Assembly (NCBI GenBank): GCA_963781195.1
Contig: CAWAEZ010000011.1
Coordinates: forward strand, 744,001 to 808,000
DNA length: 64,000 nt
Reading direction: 5' to 3'
DNA from: JAJPKK01 sp963781195
GTDB taxonomy: Bacteria > Pseudomonadota > Alphaproteobacteria > Rhizobiales > Xanthobacteraceae
Under the pieces are notes generated by a model. That model searched no databases. It saw only the letters and a program-made list of their open reading frames with translations, and was not told the origin of the DNA. Shown piece by piece: positions 52,123 through 59,998 of this stretch. Every line of letters starts with the position of its first letter. Positions within the stretch are counted from its first letter, which is position 1. The position numbers and the translations under genes were made by a program.

Positions 52123-53139
52123 TCACTCCGCGGCACGGTCGAGCCGCTCGCCGTAGCGGCGCCGCGGTTTGGGAAATCCGCAGGAGGTGCCGTCGACGTG
52201 GCGCACCTGGTCTTCCCACGGCAGGCGGTAGCGCCCGGCGACGAGGTCCTGCATGTAGGTGTAGGGGCAATCCCCGGCTCCGCCTTCGACCGCAGTAAAG
52301 CCGCGGTGGCCGAGCTGATAGATGTTGTTCTCGACCGACCAGTGGGCGCGCGCCTCGCGCACCAGGTCGGGCCGGACCTCGGCGGTGATGATCTCATCCG
52401 CACGTCCGCTGGTGCCGTGGGCGAGCACGGTGCCGTCGAAATTTACGATCATGCCCTCCCCCATGGAATCGAAGCTGCCGTCGCTGCCGCACATGCAGAC
52501 ATTGGCGGTCACCATGAGATTGCAGAAGGCGTTGGACTGGTTGGTGAAGCGCCAGGCGTCGCGGATCGGCGCGGTGTAGCCCGCGGTGCGGATCATGATC
52601 TCGGCGCCCTTGTAGGCGCATTCGCGCGCCATCTCCGGGAACATGCCGTCATGACAGATGATGAGCGCGATCTTGGCGCCGTTCGGACCGGTGACGACGG
52701 GAATGCCGACGTTGCCCGGCTCCCAGGGCTCCACCGGCACCCAGGGATGCATCTTGCGGTAATAGAGCTGCAGCGCGCCCTTGTCGTCGATCAGGATCCC
52801 GGAATTGTAGGGGTTGCCGCCGGGATTGCTTTCCATGATGGAGAAGCAACCCCAGATGCGGTTGTCGATGCAGGCCTGCCGGAACGCCGTCACCTCCGGC
52901 CCGTCGATCGCGCACATGATCGCGGGGTTGGTGTCCATGGAGAGGCCGTGCAGCGCGTATTCGGGAAACACCACGAGGTCCATGGTGGGCAGGTTGCGCC
53001 GCGCCTTGCCGACCATGGCGACGATGCGCTCGGTCTGCGCCGCGAGATCGGCCGGCGTCGCGACCACAGGCAATTGCAGCTGCACCAACCCCAGCACCAC
53101 GCCGTTGGGGGTCTTGTTCAGGCCGCCAAGTCCGCTCAT
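52123..53139 (-). CDS. amiF: Formamidase (nitrilase superfamily)
   Basis: A 338-residue carbon-nitrogen hydrolase. The catalytic triad is E60 (VVFPEYALHG), K129 (LYYRKMHPW) and C162 (IICHDGMFPE). Length and blocks such as GCFSIMESNPGGNPYN, WVPVEPWEPGNVGIPV, ENNIYQLGHRGF and AGRYRLPWEDQVRHVDGTSCGFP follow AmiF-type formamidase closely, better than aliphatic amidase AmiE. It splits formamide into formate and ammonia. It lies 65 bases after the second permease gene and two before the cysteine hydrolase gene in a sigma-54-type operon. Confidence 0.88.
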   Translation of the reverse strand: MSGLGGLNKTPNGVVLGLVQLQLPVVATPADLAAQTERIVAMVGKARRNLPTMDLVVFPEYALHGLSMDTNPAIMCAIDGPEVTAFRQACIDNRIWGCFSIMESNPGGNPYNSGILIDDKGALQLYYRKMHPWVPVEPWEPGNVGIPVVTGPNGAKIALIICHDGMFPEMARECAYKGAEIMIRTAGYTAPIRDAWRFTNQSNAFCNLMVTANVCMCGSDGSFDSMGEGMIVNFDGTVLAHGTSGRADEIITAEVRPDLVREARAHWSVENNIYQLGHRGFTAVEGGAGDCPYTYMQDLVAGRYRLPWEDQVRHVDGTSCGFPKPRRRYGERLDRAAE

Positions 53140-53204
53140 GCAAGCCCTCGCCTCGCCATCCGCTGAATCGCATATCCCGATCCGCCAGCCGGGCGGACCG
53201 AACC

Positions 53205-54128
53205 TCACTTCGTGATGCTCAACTCGCCGGGCACATCGCGCGCCGCATGCTTGGATCCGGCCGACGCGATCATGATCAGCAGGGTGAGGATGTAGGGCGC
53301 GGCATTGAAGAAGTAGTAGCCTTGCGTGATGCCGACCGACTGGAGCGCCGGGCCGATCGCGCCTGCGGCGCCGAACAGCAGCGCCGCCACCACGCACATC
53401 ATCGGCTTCCAGCGGGCGAAGATGACGAGCGCGACCGCCATCAGTCCCTGGCCGGACGACAGGCCCTGGTTCCACGAGCCCGGATAGTAGAGCGACAGGA
53501 ACGCGCCGCCGACGCCGGCGAGAAATCCGCCGATCGCAGTGCAGAGGAATCGCACGAGATCGACCGACACGCCCATCGCCCGCGCCGACGCCGCGCTGTC
53601 GCCGGTCATGCGCACGATCAGGCCCCATCGCGTGTTGGCGAAGCGCCCACGCCATGATCAGAGGCGACGACGACGCCGACGATCAGCAGCGGATTGATCT
53701 GCAGCGCCGTCTCGATCTGCGGGTTTCCGGTCCACGCGCCGAGCGAGAACGAGCCGAGTCGCGGTGCCGACGGCTGGATGTAGGCCTTGCCGAAGAAGAA
53801 CGCGACGCCGGTGCCGAACAGCATCATGGCGATGCCGATGGCGATGTCGTTCACCTTCGGCAGCTTGCACACGATAGCCGTGGATCCCGCCCAGCACCGC
53901 GCCGGAGCAGCCGGCGGCGAGCACGCCGAGCACCGGGGAGCCGGTGTGATAGGACGTCGCATAGGCGGTCATCGCGCCCAGCACCAGCGTGCCCTCGAGC
54001 CCGAGATTGACGCGGCCCGACTTCTCCGTGAGGCATTCCCCGAGCGCCACGAACATGAAGGGCGTCGAGACCCGTAGAGCGCCGCCGATGATCGCGAACA
54101 GGACGATGATATAGGGGTTGTCGCTCAT
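53205..54128 (-). pseudogene. BMP-type ABC transporter permease 2 (frame broken)
   Basis: A NupQ-type permease read in three frames. It begins MSDNPYIIVLFAIIGGALRVSTPFMFVALGECLTEKSGRVNLGLEG (the diagnostic segment); the frame shifts near 53872 into KVNDIAIGIAMMLFGTGVAFFFGKAYIQ, then about 53660-53672 (two extra bases) into NTRWGLIVRMTGDSAASARAMGV and on to the stop at 53205. Removing three bases gives a 306-residue protein identical in size to the intact paralog at 38380. No stop-creating substitution is seen. Start overlaps the preceding permease stop in an ATGA junction. I think sequence error is more likely than real inactivation. Confidence 0.85.
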
Positions 54129-55257
54129 GTGCGATCCGCCGCGCTCGAGACCTGGAATATCTTGAAGCGTCCGTACAGCGTCTCGGACACCAGCAGCACC
54201 AGGAAGACGAGGCCCTGGAGCACCAGCACCGTCGCGTCGGGCAGATCCATGCGGCGCTGCACGAGGCCGCCGGAGGCGACGATGCCCGCCGAACATGATC
54301 GCGACCGGAATGATCGCCAGCGGGTTCTGGCGGGCCAGGAAGGCGACGAGAATCCCGGTGAATCCGTAGCCGGCGACCAGCGAGGCGTTGGCGCGGCCCT
54401 GGATCGCCGCCACCTCGTAGAAGCCGGCGAGGCCCGGCGCAGGCGCCCGCGATCATCGAGCAGACGATGATGAGATAGCCGACCGGCAGTCCCTGGGCTT
54501 TCGCCGCACGCGGATTGCCGCCGGTGACCCTCACCGCGAAACCGAAGGTGGTGCGCGACAGCAGGACGTAAAGCAGGATGGCGAGGACGATGCCGGCGGC
54601 GAGCCCCCAATGCACGTCGGTGCCGGGGATCTTGCCGACCATGTAGTTCTCGCCGATCGGCATGGTCGAAGGCTTGTTCGGATTGGTGAGGTCGCGCAGC
54701 GAGCCCTCGACGAAGAAGTTCATGATCGCGATGCCGATATAGGTCAGCAGCAGCGAGGAGATCGTCTCGTTGACGCCGCGGGCATAGCGCAGATATCCGG
54801 CGATGCCGACCCACAGGGCGCCGACGATCATGCCCGCGATCGCCATCACGATCAGCGCGACGAGCGGCGGGGCGTTGTTGAGCACCAGCGGGATGGCGAC
54901 CACCGCTGCGGCGAAGCCGCCCATCACCAGCGCCCCCTCGCCGCCGATCATGATGAGGCCGATCCGCGCCGGCACCGCGACGGCGAGCGCCGTCAGGATG
55001 AGCGGCGCCGAGCGCTGCAACGTGTTCTGCAAAGAGAACGCGGTGCCGAACCCGCCGCGTTCGACGAGCTCGAAGAATTCGATCGGCGACTTGCCGAGCG
55101 CAAGCAGAAACAGCGAGAACAGCAACGACGACACGACCAGCGCGAACAGCGGGATGGCGACGTACTCCGCCCCCCTGCGCACGCGTACCGAGAAGTCGCT
55201 GGGGGCCTTCGCAGGACTGACGAGCCCTGCGCTGAGCGGTTCTAATATGTTTGCCAT
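54125..55257 (-). pseudogene. BMP-type ABC transporter permease 1 (frame broken)
   Basis: A NupP-type permease. The first 270 or so residues are intact (MANILEPLSAGLVSPAKAPS through VGYLIIVCSMIAGACAG), including ARGVNETISSLLLTYIGIAIMNFFVEGSLRD. One extra base near 54433 and another near 54287 displace AAIQGRANASLVAGYGFTGILVAFLARQNPLAI and the final VLVLQGLVFLVLLVSETLYGRFKIF. Corrected length is 376 residues, close to its intact counterpart at 39368. The stop overlaps the next ATG. Confidence 0.85.
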
Positions 55258-55341
55258 GTCTCTGGAATGTTCGCCGGAAGCGTCACGGGGAATGTGCGCG
55301 GTGAAGCGTCACGCCGATCCGGCGTGACGCTCCGTAGGGCT

Positions 55342-56448
55342 TCAGGTGGTGGAGCCGACGACGCCTTCGAGCAGATAGTTCATCTGGTCGAGATAGGGAT
55401 CGGTGTTGTCGTAAGTCTTGTCGATGACGACCTTGCCGGTCTTGTTGTCCTTCAGCGGACCGACATAGATCGGCTTCTTGGCGCGCAGGTCGGCAATCGC
55501 CGCGGTCGCGGCCTTGCGGGCTTCATCGCTCGCGCCGGCGCCGAACGGGGAGTTCTGCACCATGTCGGTCTCGTACCCGCCGGCCACCATGTTCGGCAGC
55601 GGCTTGCCGGCAGCAAGGTCGGTGGCGTAGCCCTTGTAGATCGTCTCCCACTTGTACTCGGCGCCGGTGATGAAGCCCTTGGGAGCCAGCGGTGCCTGAG
55701 ACGAATTGTGACCGCAGGTCTTGGCGCCCCGCTTTTCGGCCGTTTCGATCACGACCTTCGGGCCGTCGACGTGGCAGGTGATGACGTCGCAGCCGGCATC
55801 GACCAGGGCGTTCACCGCTTCGGCCTCGCGCACCGGCAGCGACCAGTCGCCGGTGAAGATCACCTGCACGGTCGCGTTGGGGTTCGTCTTCCGGACGCCG
55901 AGCATGAAGGAGTTGATGTTGCTCAGCACCGAGGCGATCGGCTTCGCCGCGACGAAGCCGAGCTTGTTCGACTTGGTCGACAGGCCGGCGGCGACGCCGT
56001 CGACATAATGGGCCTGGTTGAGATAGCCGAAATAGCTGCCTAGGTTCTTGGGATGCTTGGAGGCATTCCACAGCGGCGCCGCGTGCCGGAACTCGACCTT
56101 TGCATATTTTTTAGCCAAATCGACCATGAATGGATCAAAGTAGCCGAACGAGGTCCCCAACACGATGTTGGCGCCGTCGAGATTGACCATCGACTCCATC
56201 GATTTGGCGCATGCGTCGGTCTCGGGAACATTTTCCTCTTCGACCGCTTTGACACCGGGCAGAGCCTTGAGCGCCTTCACCGCGACCGCATGTGCCTGAT
56301 TCCAGCCGAAATCGTCACGCGGGCCCACATAGACGATACCGATGATGACATTCGCCGCCTGGGCAATGCCGGCCCCTGATCCGGCGGCCAGGATTCCTCC
56401 CGCCGTCCCCTTGAGAAACCGGCGGCGCGATAGTGTCAGATGATTCAT
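55342..56448 (-). CDS. BMP family ABC transporter substrate-binding protein, Tat-exported
   Basis: A 368-residue periplasmic binding protein with a twin-arginine signal (SRRRFLKGTAGGILAAG). The mature opening VYVGPRDDFGWNQAHAV and the blocks TSFGYFDPFMVDLAKKY and GDWSLPVREAE match the orphan paralog at 663-1757. It heads the operon of permeases, formamidase, cysteine hydrolase, ATPase and probably guanine deaminase. GGGAGAG lies eight bases before ATG 56448, and a sigma-54-type promoter on the same strand lies about 50 bases upstream. The ligand is unknown; the enzymes suggest a nitrogen-rich amide, ureide or nucleobase. Confidence 0.92.
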   Translation of the reverse strand: MNHLTLSRRRFLKGTAGGILAAGSGAGIAQAANVIIGIVYVGPRDDFGWNQAHAVAVKALKALPGVKAVEEENVPETDACAKSMESMVNLDGANIVLGTSFGYFDPFMVDLAKKYAKVEFRHAAPLWNASKHPKNLGSYFGYLNQAHYVDGVAAGLSTKSNKLGFVAAKPIASVLSNINSFMLGVRKTNPNATVQVIFTGDWSLPVREAEAVNALVDAGCDVITCHVDGPKVVIETAEKRGAKTCGHNSSQAPLAPKGFITGAEYKWETIYKGYATDLAAGKPLPNMVAGGYETDMVQNSPFGAGASDEARKAATAAIADLRAKKPIYVGPLKDNKTGKVVIDKTYDNTDPYLDQMNYLLEGVVGSTT

Positions 56449-56496
56449 TAGATGGCTCTCCCATAGCGAAATTGATTTTGTGCCACCGGTCGGTGA

Positions 56497-56511
56497 GCAA
56501 GGCGCATGCCA
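56497..56511 (-). promoter_or_regulatory. Sigma-54 (-24/-12) promoter for the BMP-formamidase operon
   Basis: Read on the minus strand, TGGCATGCGCCTTGC matches TGGCAY-N5-TTGC exactly with ten bases between GG and GC. Predicted start is near 56485, about 37 bases before the binding-protein ATG. Confidence 0.8.
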
Positions 56512-56542
56512 TTCCGGTTCCCGTGGTCCATCCTGCTGCGGG

Positions 56543-56557
56543 TGGCATGGCGTTTGC
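56543..56557 (+). promoter_or_regulatory. Sigma-54 (-24/-12) promoter for the 2-oxoglutarate oxygenase
   Basis: TGGCATGGCGTTTGC matches TGGCAY-N5-TTGC exactly. Predicted start is near 56569, some 30 bases before ATG 56598. It is back to back with the minus-strand promoter, their -24 boxes 31 bases apart. Confidence 0.78.
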
Positions 56558-56597
56558 CGGCGCACCTGGGCAGCACGGCCCGGAGCAGGAGGTTTGG

Positions 56598-57698
56598 ATG
56601 CGCGAGATTCCCGTCATCGATATCGGCCCGCTCGTGACCGATGCCGCGGGCGCCACCCACGTCGCGGCCGCGATCGGCAGCGCCTGCCGGGAGACGGGAT
56701 TTTTCTATGTCGTCGGGCACGGCATCGCCGCCGCCACGGTGGACACGGTGTTCGCGATGTCGCGGGAGTTCTTCGGCCAGCCGCTCGCCGACAAGCAGCG
56801 CGCCGCGTTCTCCGGCCCGTCGGGCAACCGCGGCTGGATCAAGCTCGGCAATGAAGCGCTCGATCCGGGCAAGCCCCACGACCTGAAGGAGGCCTTCAAC
56901 ATCGGTCTCGAGCTGCCGCCCGACGACCCCGAGGTTTTGGCCGGCAAGCCGTTCCGCGGCGTCAATTACTGGCCGGACATTCCCGGCTTTCGCGCCGCCA
57001 CGCTCGGCTATTTCGACGCCTGCTGGCGCCTCGGCCGTAGCCTGCACCGGGCCTTTGCGATGGACCTCGGCCTCGCCCCGGGCTTCTTCGACGGCGTGTT
57101 CGACCGGCCGATGGCGACACTGCGCCTCCTGCACTATCCGCCGCCGCCGGCCGCCATGCTCGCCGGACAGCTCGGCGCCGGGGAGCACACCGATTATGGC
57201 AATCTCACTCTGCTGGCCACCGATGCCGCCGGCGGCCTCATGGTGCGCCACCGCTCCGGCGAATGGATCGACGCGCCGGTGGTCGCCAACGCCTTCGTCT
57301 GCAACATCGGCGACTGCCTGATGCGATGGACCAACGATGTCTACGTCTCGACGCCGCACAAGGTGGTGAGCCCGCCCGGACGTCACCGATATTCCGTCGC
57401 CTTCTTCCTCGATCCCAGTCCTGAAGCGGACGTCGCCTGCCTGCCGAGCTGCATCGCGCCCGGCCGGCCGGCGAAATATCCGCCGGTCTCCGCCGGAGAT
57501 TTCCTCCAATCGCGGCTGGCACCGACCTACGCGAAGGCAATCCGGGAGGGAGCGCTGCCGGCTTCAGCGAGTTCGGCGCGCAAAATTCCCGGACACGTTG
57601 TCGAACGCGGCGCGGGTCGTTCGACATCGAACCGGCCGACGCTCAAGCCCATTCGGGCCGGCTGGTCAGGCCCGTTCCGGAGGCAATCCCATGACTGA
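56598..57698 (+). CDS. Isopenicillin N synthase-like 2-oxoglutarate/Fe(II) oxygenase
   Basis: A 366-residue cytoplasmic dioxygenase. The N-terminal DIOX_N domain opens IPVIDIGPLV and includes GFFYVVGHGI. The iron ligands are H197 and D199 (GEHTDYGNLTLL) and H254 (STPHKVVSPP), and the 2-oxoglutarate arginine is R264 in RYSVAFFLDP. CAGGAGG sits five bases before ATG 56598. Family members include thymine 7-hydroxylase; with its divergent sigma-54-type promoter and the nearby purine and amide genes, oxidation of a nucleobase or N-alkyl compound is a reasonable guess. The tail after about residue 320 is basic and looks disordered. Confidence 0.85.
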   Translation: MREIPVIDIGPLVTDAAGATHVAAAIGSACRETGFFYVVGHGIAAATVDTVFAMSREFFGQPLADKQRAAFSGPSGNRGWIKLGNEALDPGKPHDLKEAFNIGLELPPDDPEVLAGKPFRGVNYWPDIPGFRAATLGYFDACWRLGRSLHRAFAMDLGLAPGFFDGVFDRPMATLRLLHYPPPPAAMLAGQLGAGEHTDYGNLTLLATDAAGGLMVRHRSGEWIDAPVVANAFVCNIGDCLMRWTNDVYVSTPHKVVSPPGRHRYSVAFFLDPSPEADVACLPSCIAPGRPAKYPPVSAGDFLQSRLAPTYAKAIREGALPASASSARKIPGHVVERGAGRSTSNRPTLKPIRAGWSGPFRRQSHD

Positions 57699-58095
57699 AG
57701 TGTTTCCCGCGACGACCGCGCTGTGCGCGGCCATCCTCGGCCTGCTCGGCGCCGCGCTCACCATCAACGTGATCGCCAACCGGGTCAGGTCGAAGGTGGA
57801 AACCGGCGACGGCGGCGTCGCAGCGCTGTCCCGGGCGATCCGCGCCCAGGGGAATTTCGTCGAGCAGGCGCCGCTCGCCCTGATCGTGATCGCCATGGCC
57901 GAAGCTGCCGGCGCCCGGGCGATCGCGGTCGGCCTCCTCGGCGGCCTGCTCGTCGCCTCGCGCTTCGCCAGCGCCTTCGCCCTCAACCGGTCGCTCGGCC
58001 AGTCGCCGCTGCGGCAGTTCGGCGGCGGCACCGCCGTTCTCGTCCTTGCCGCTGCGTCGATCGTGCTGCTGCTGGCCCTATCCGGGTTGCGATGA
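57691..58095 (+). CDS. MAPEG family membrane protein
   Basis: A 134-residue protein with four hydrophobic helices. The segment ANRVRSKVETGDGG...ALSRAIRAQGNFVEQAPLALIVIAMAEAAGA is the MAPEG signature (glutathione-binding membrane proteins, usually YecN-like in bacteria). It overlaps the oxygenase gene by eight bases and has CCGGAGG upstream, so it is co-translated. Its function is unknown, but a glutathione transferase gene follows. Confidence 0.85.
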   Translation: MTEVFPATTALCAAILGLLGAALTINVIANRVRSKVETGDGGVAALSRAIRAQGNFVEQAPLALIVIAMAEAAGARAIAVGLLGGLLVASRFASAFALNRSLGQSPLRQFGGGTAVLVLAAASIVLLLALSGLR

Positions 58096-58276
58096 CGGTC
58101 GCGGGGCTTCGATACGGCAATCTCCTCGACAAATAAACGCGCAAATTCAGCTATTTATACAAATAGCCCGCAATTTTGAGGCGGCGGCAAGGCGCCGCCT
58201 GATTTTCGCCACCCCGGCAAGGCCATCCTACGTGACTTTGGGGGTGGCTCGGATTGAGTTGCCAGGGGGTGTGGTG

Positions 58277-58891
58277 ATGTTGGGCCTCTATTACGCTCCG
58301 GGTGCGTGCTCCACGGCCGCGCATATCGTCCTCGAAGAGAGCGGCGAGGCGTACGACCCGATCCGGATCGACTTCGCCAAGGGCGAGCAGCGCACCGAGG
58401 CCTACCTCAAGCTCAACCCGCAAGGCCGCGTCCCCTTGCTGCGCCTCGATGACGGCGCGCCACTGTCGGAAAACACCGCGATCCTGCCGTATCTCGGCAA
58501 ACGCTTCGGGCTGTGGCCGGATGATCCGCTCGCGGAAGCAAAGGCGCTGTCGCTGATTGGTTTTTTTGCCGGAAGCGTCCATCCGGCGCACGCCCATTTC
58601 TCCCGTGCCGAACGTTACTCGGCCGATCCCGCCGCGTTTCCGGCGATCAAGGAGATGGGGCTCAAGACCTTCCACGCCTATCTCAAGCAGATCGACGGGA
58701 TGCTGGCCGGCCGCGAATGGTTTCTCGATCGGTATTCCGTGGTCGATCCCTATGCCCTCGTTTTTTACATCTGGGGTGTCCGCCGCGAGCTCCCGGTGGC
58801 GGAGCTGAAGAATTTCACCGCGTTCAAGGATCGCCTGGTGCAGCGTCCCGCCGCCCAGCGCGTTCTCGATGACGAAAAAATCAAGATTTGA
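58277..58891 (+). CDS. Glutathione S-transferase family protein
   Basis: A 204-residue GST. The thioredoxin-like N-domain runs MLGLYYAPGACSTAAHIVLEES to NPQGRVPLLRLDDGAPLSENTAILPYL, with the cis-proline in RVPLL and the Ser/Asn pair SENTAIL for glutathione. The helical C-domain follows from about residue 85 (DRYSVVDPYALVFYIWG). GTG codons at 58271 and 58274 are alternative starts. It overlaps the frame of the amidase gene start region by a few bases and is likely co-transcribed with it. Confidence 0.87.
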   Translation: MLGLYYAPGACSTAAHIVLEESGEAYDPIRIDFAKGEQRTEAYLKLNPQGRVPLLRLDDGAPLSENTAILPYLGKRFGLWPDDPLAEAKALSLIGFFAGSVHPAHAHFSRAERYSADPAAFPAIKEMGLKTFHAYLKQIDGMLAGREWFLDRYSVVDPYALVFYIWGVRRELPVAELKNFTAFKDRLVQRPAAQRVLDDEKIKI

Positions 58892-58901
58892 GGTCCGACA
58901 C

Positions 58902-59825
58902 ATGCGCCTGCGCTCGGAAATGATCCTGCTCGCCGCCCTGGCGATGCCTGTGCTCCACGGCGACCTGCGGCCGGCGTGGGGACAAACGACGGCGTCGGTC
59001 AAAACAGCGGCGGCGGCGGCGGCGGCCGCGCCGTCGGCGTGCGACCGCCACGCCTTTCGGATGGTCGTCGACGTCGGGCACACCGCCAAGGTGCCGGGCG
59101 CCACGAGCGCGCGGGGCGTCTACGAGTACGAGTTCAACCTTCGCCTCTCCAAGCAGATCGCGAAGGAGTTGATGGCCGCCGGGTTCGACCGCACCGTCCT
59201 CATGATCACGCCGGAGGCCCCCAACCTCGGCCTCTACAAGCGGGCGACCCGGGCGAGCGCGATGTCCGCCGACCTCTTCCTCGCGATCCATCACGACTCG
59301 GTTCCCGACCGCATGCTCGAGCGATGGAGCTATGATGGCCAGGAGCACACCTACAACGACCGTTTTCCCGGCCATTCGATCTTCATTTCCAACGACAATC
59401 CGTTTCGCGGCAAAAGCCTCGAATTCGCGAAGATGCTGGGGGCGCAGCTCAAGTCGCGCGGACTGAAATACACCCCGCATTACACCGAGCATTTCATGGG
59501 CAGCCGGCGGCGCGAGCTCGTGGACGCCGCGACGGGAGTGTACCGCTACGACCAGCTCATCGTGTTGCGCTCCACGAAGATGCCCGCGGTCCTGCTCGAG
59601 GCCGGCTCGATCATCAATCGCCACGACGAGTTGGAGCTCGCCAAGCCCGAGCGCGTCGCCATCGTCGCCGATGCCGTGGTGGCTGCTGCCCAGGACTATT
59701 GCGAGTCGCGGGGGCGCGCTGTCGCCGGCGCACCGCCGCCGCAAACTCCGCCCGTCCAGAAAGCCTCGGCTCATGGGACCAAGCCCACCACTTCGGCGTC
59801 CATGAGCGGCGGCCGGCGCCCGTAA
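58902..59825 (+). CDS. N-acetylmuramoyl-L-alanine amidase (Amidase_3)
   Basis: A 307-residue periplasmic cell-wall hydrolase. A signal peptide (MILLAALAMPVLHGDLRPAWG) and a short Ala-rich linker lead to an Amidase_3 zinc domain: MVVDVGHTAKVPGATS (His ligand), YEYEFNLRLSKQIAKEL (Glu ligand), LAIHHDSVPD (His ligand) and the catalytic Glu in AVLLEAGSIINRHDE. The C-terminal 35 residues are Pro/Ser rich. It cuts the bond between muramic acid and the peptide stem. A start at 58869 inside the GST gene is possible but gives a poorer signal. Confidence 0.87.
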   Translation: MRLRSEMILLAALAMPVLHGDLRPAWGQTTASVKTAAAAAAAAPSACDRHAFRMVVDVGHTAKVPGATSARGVYEYEFNLRLSKQIAKELMAAGFDRTVLMITPEAPNLGLYKRATRASAMSADLFLAIHHDSVPDRMLERWSYDGQEHTYNDRFPGHSIFISNDNPFRGKSLEFAKMLGAQLKSRGLKYTPHYTEHFMGSRRRELVDAATGVYRYDQLIVLRSTKMPAVLLEAGSIINRHDELELAKPERVAIVADAVVAAAQDYCESRGRAVAGAPPPQTPPVQKASAHGTKPTTSASMSGGRRP

Positions 59826-59998
59826 AAATTCCGCGACTACGGGTTTTACAAACCGGCGCAAAACGCTCGCGGGTTTTGGCAAAGCCGCGGCGCGTCGCTC
59901 GCCGGCACATTTGCAACAGCCCGACGAAAACATTTTGCTCGCGTTGCCGAAGGAGGCATGCCGCGCTACCATCGCGACGCAGGCGATTGGGGGAGTGG

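Noticed and set aside
56481..56499. NtrC-type enhancer between the divergent promoters
   Set aside because: TGCCACC-N4-GGTGAGCA resembles the consensus only in part and overlaps the -12 region of the minus promoter, which is not a usual activating position.
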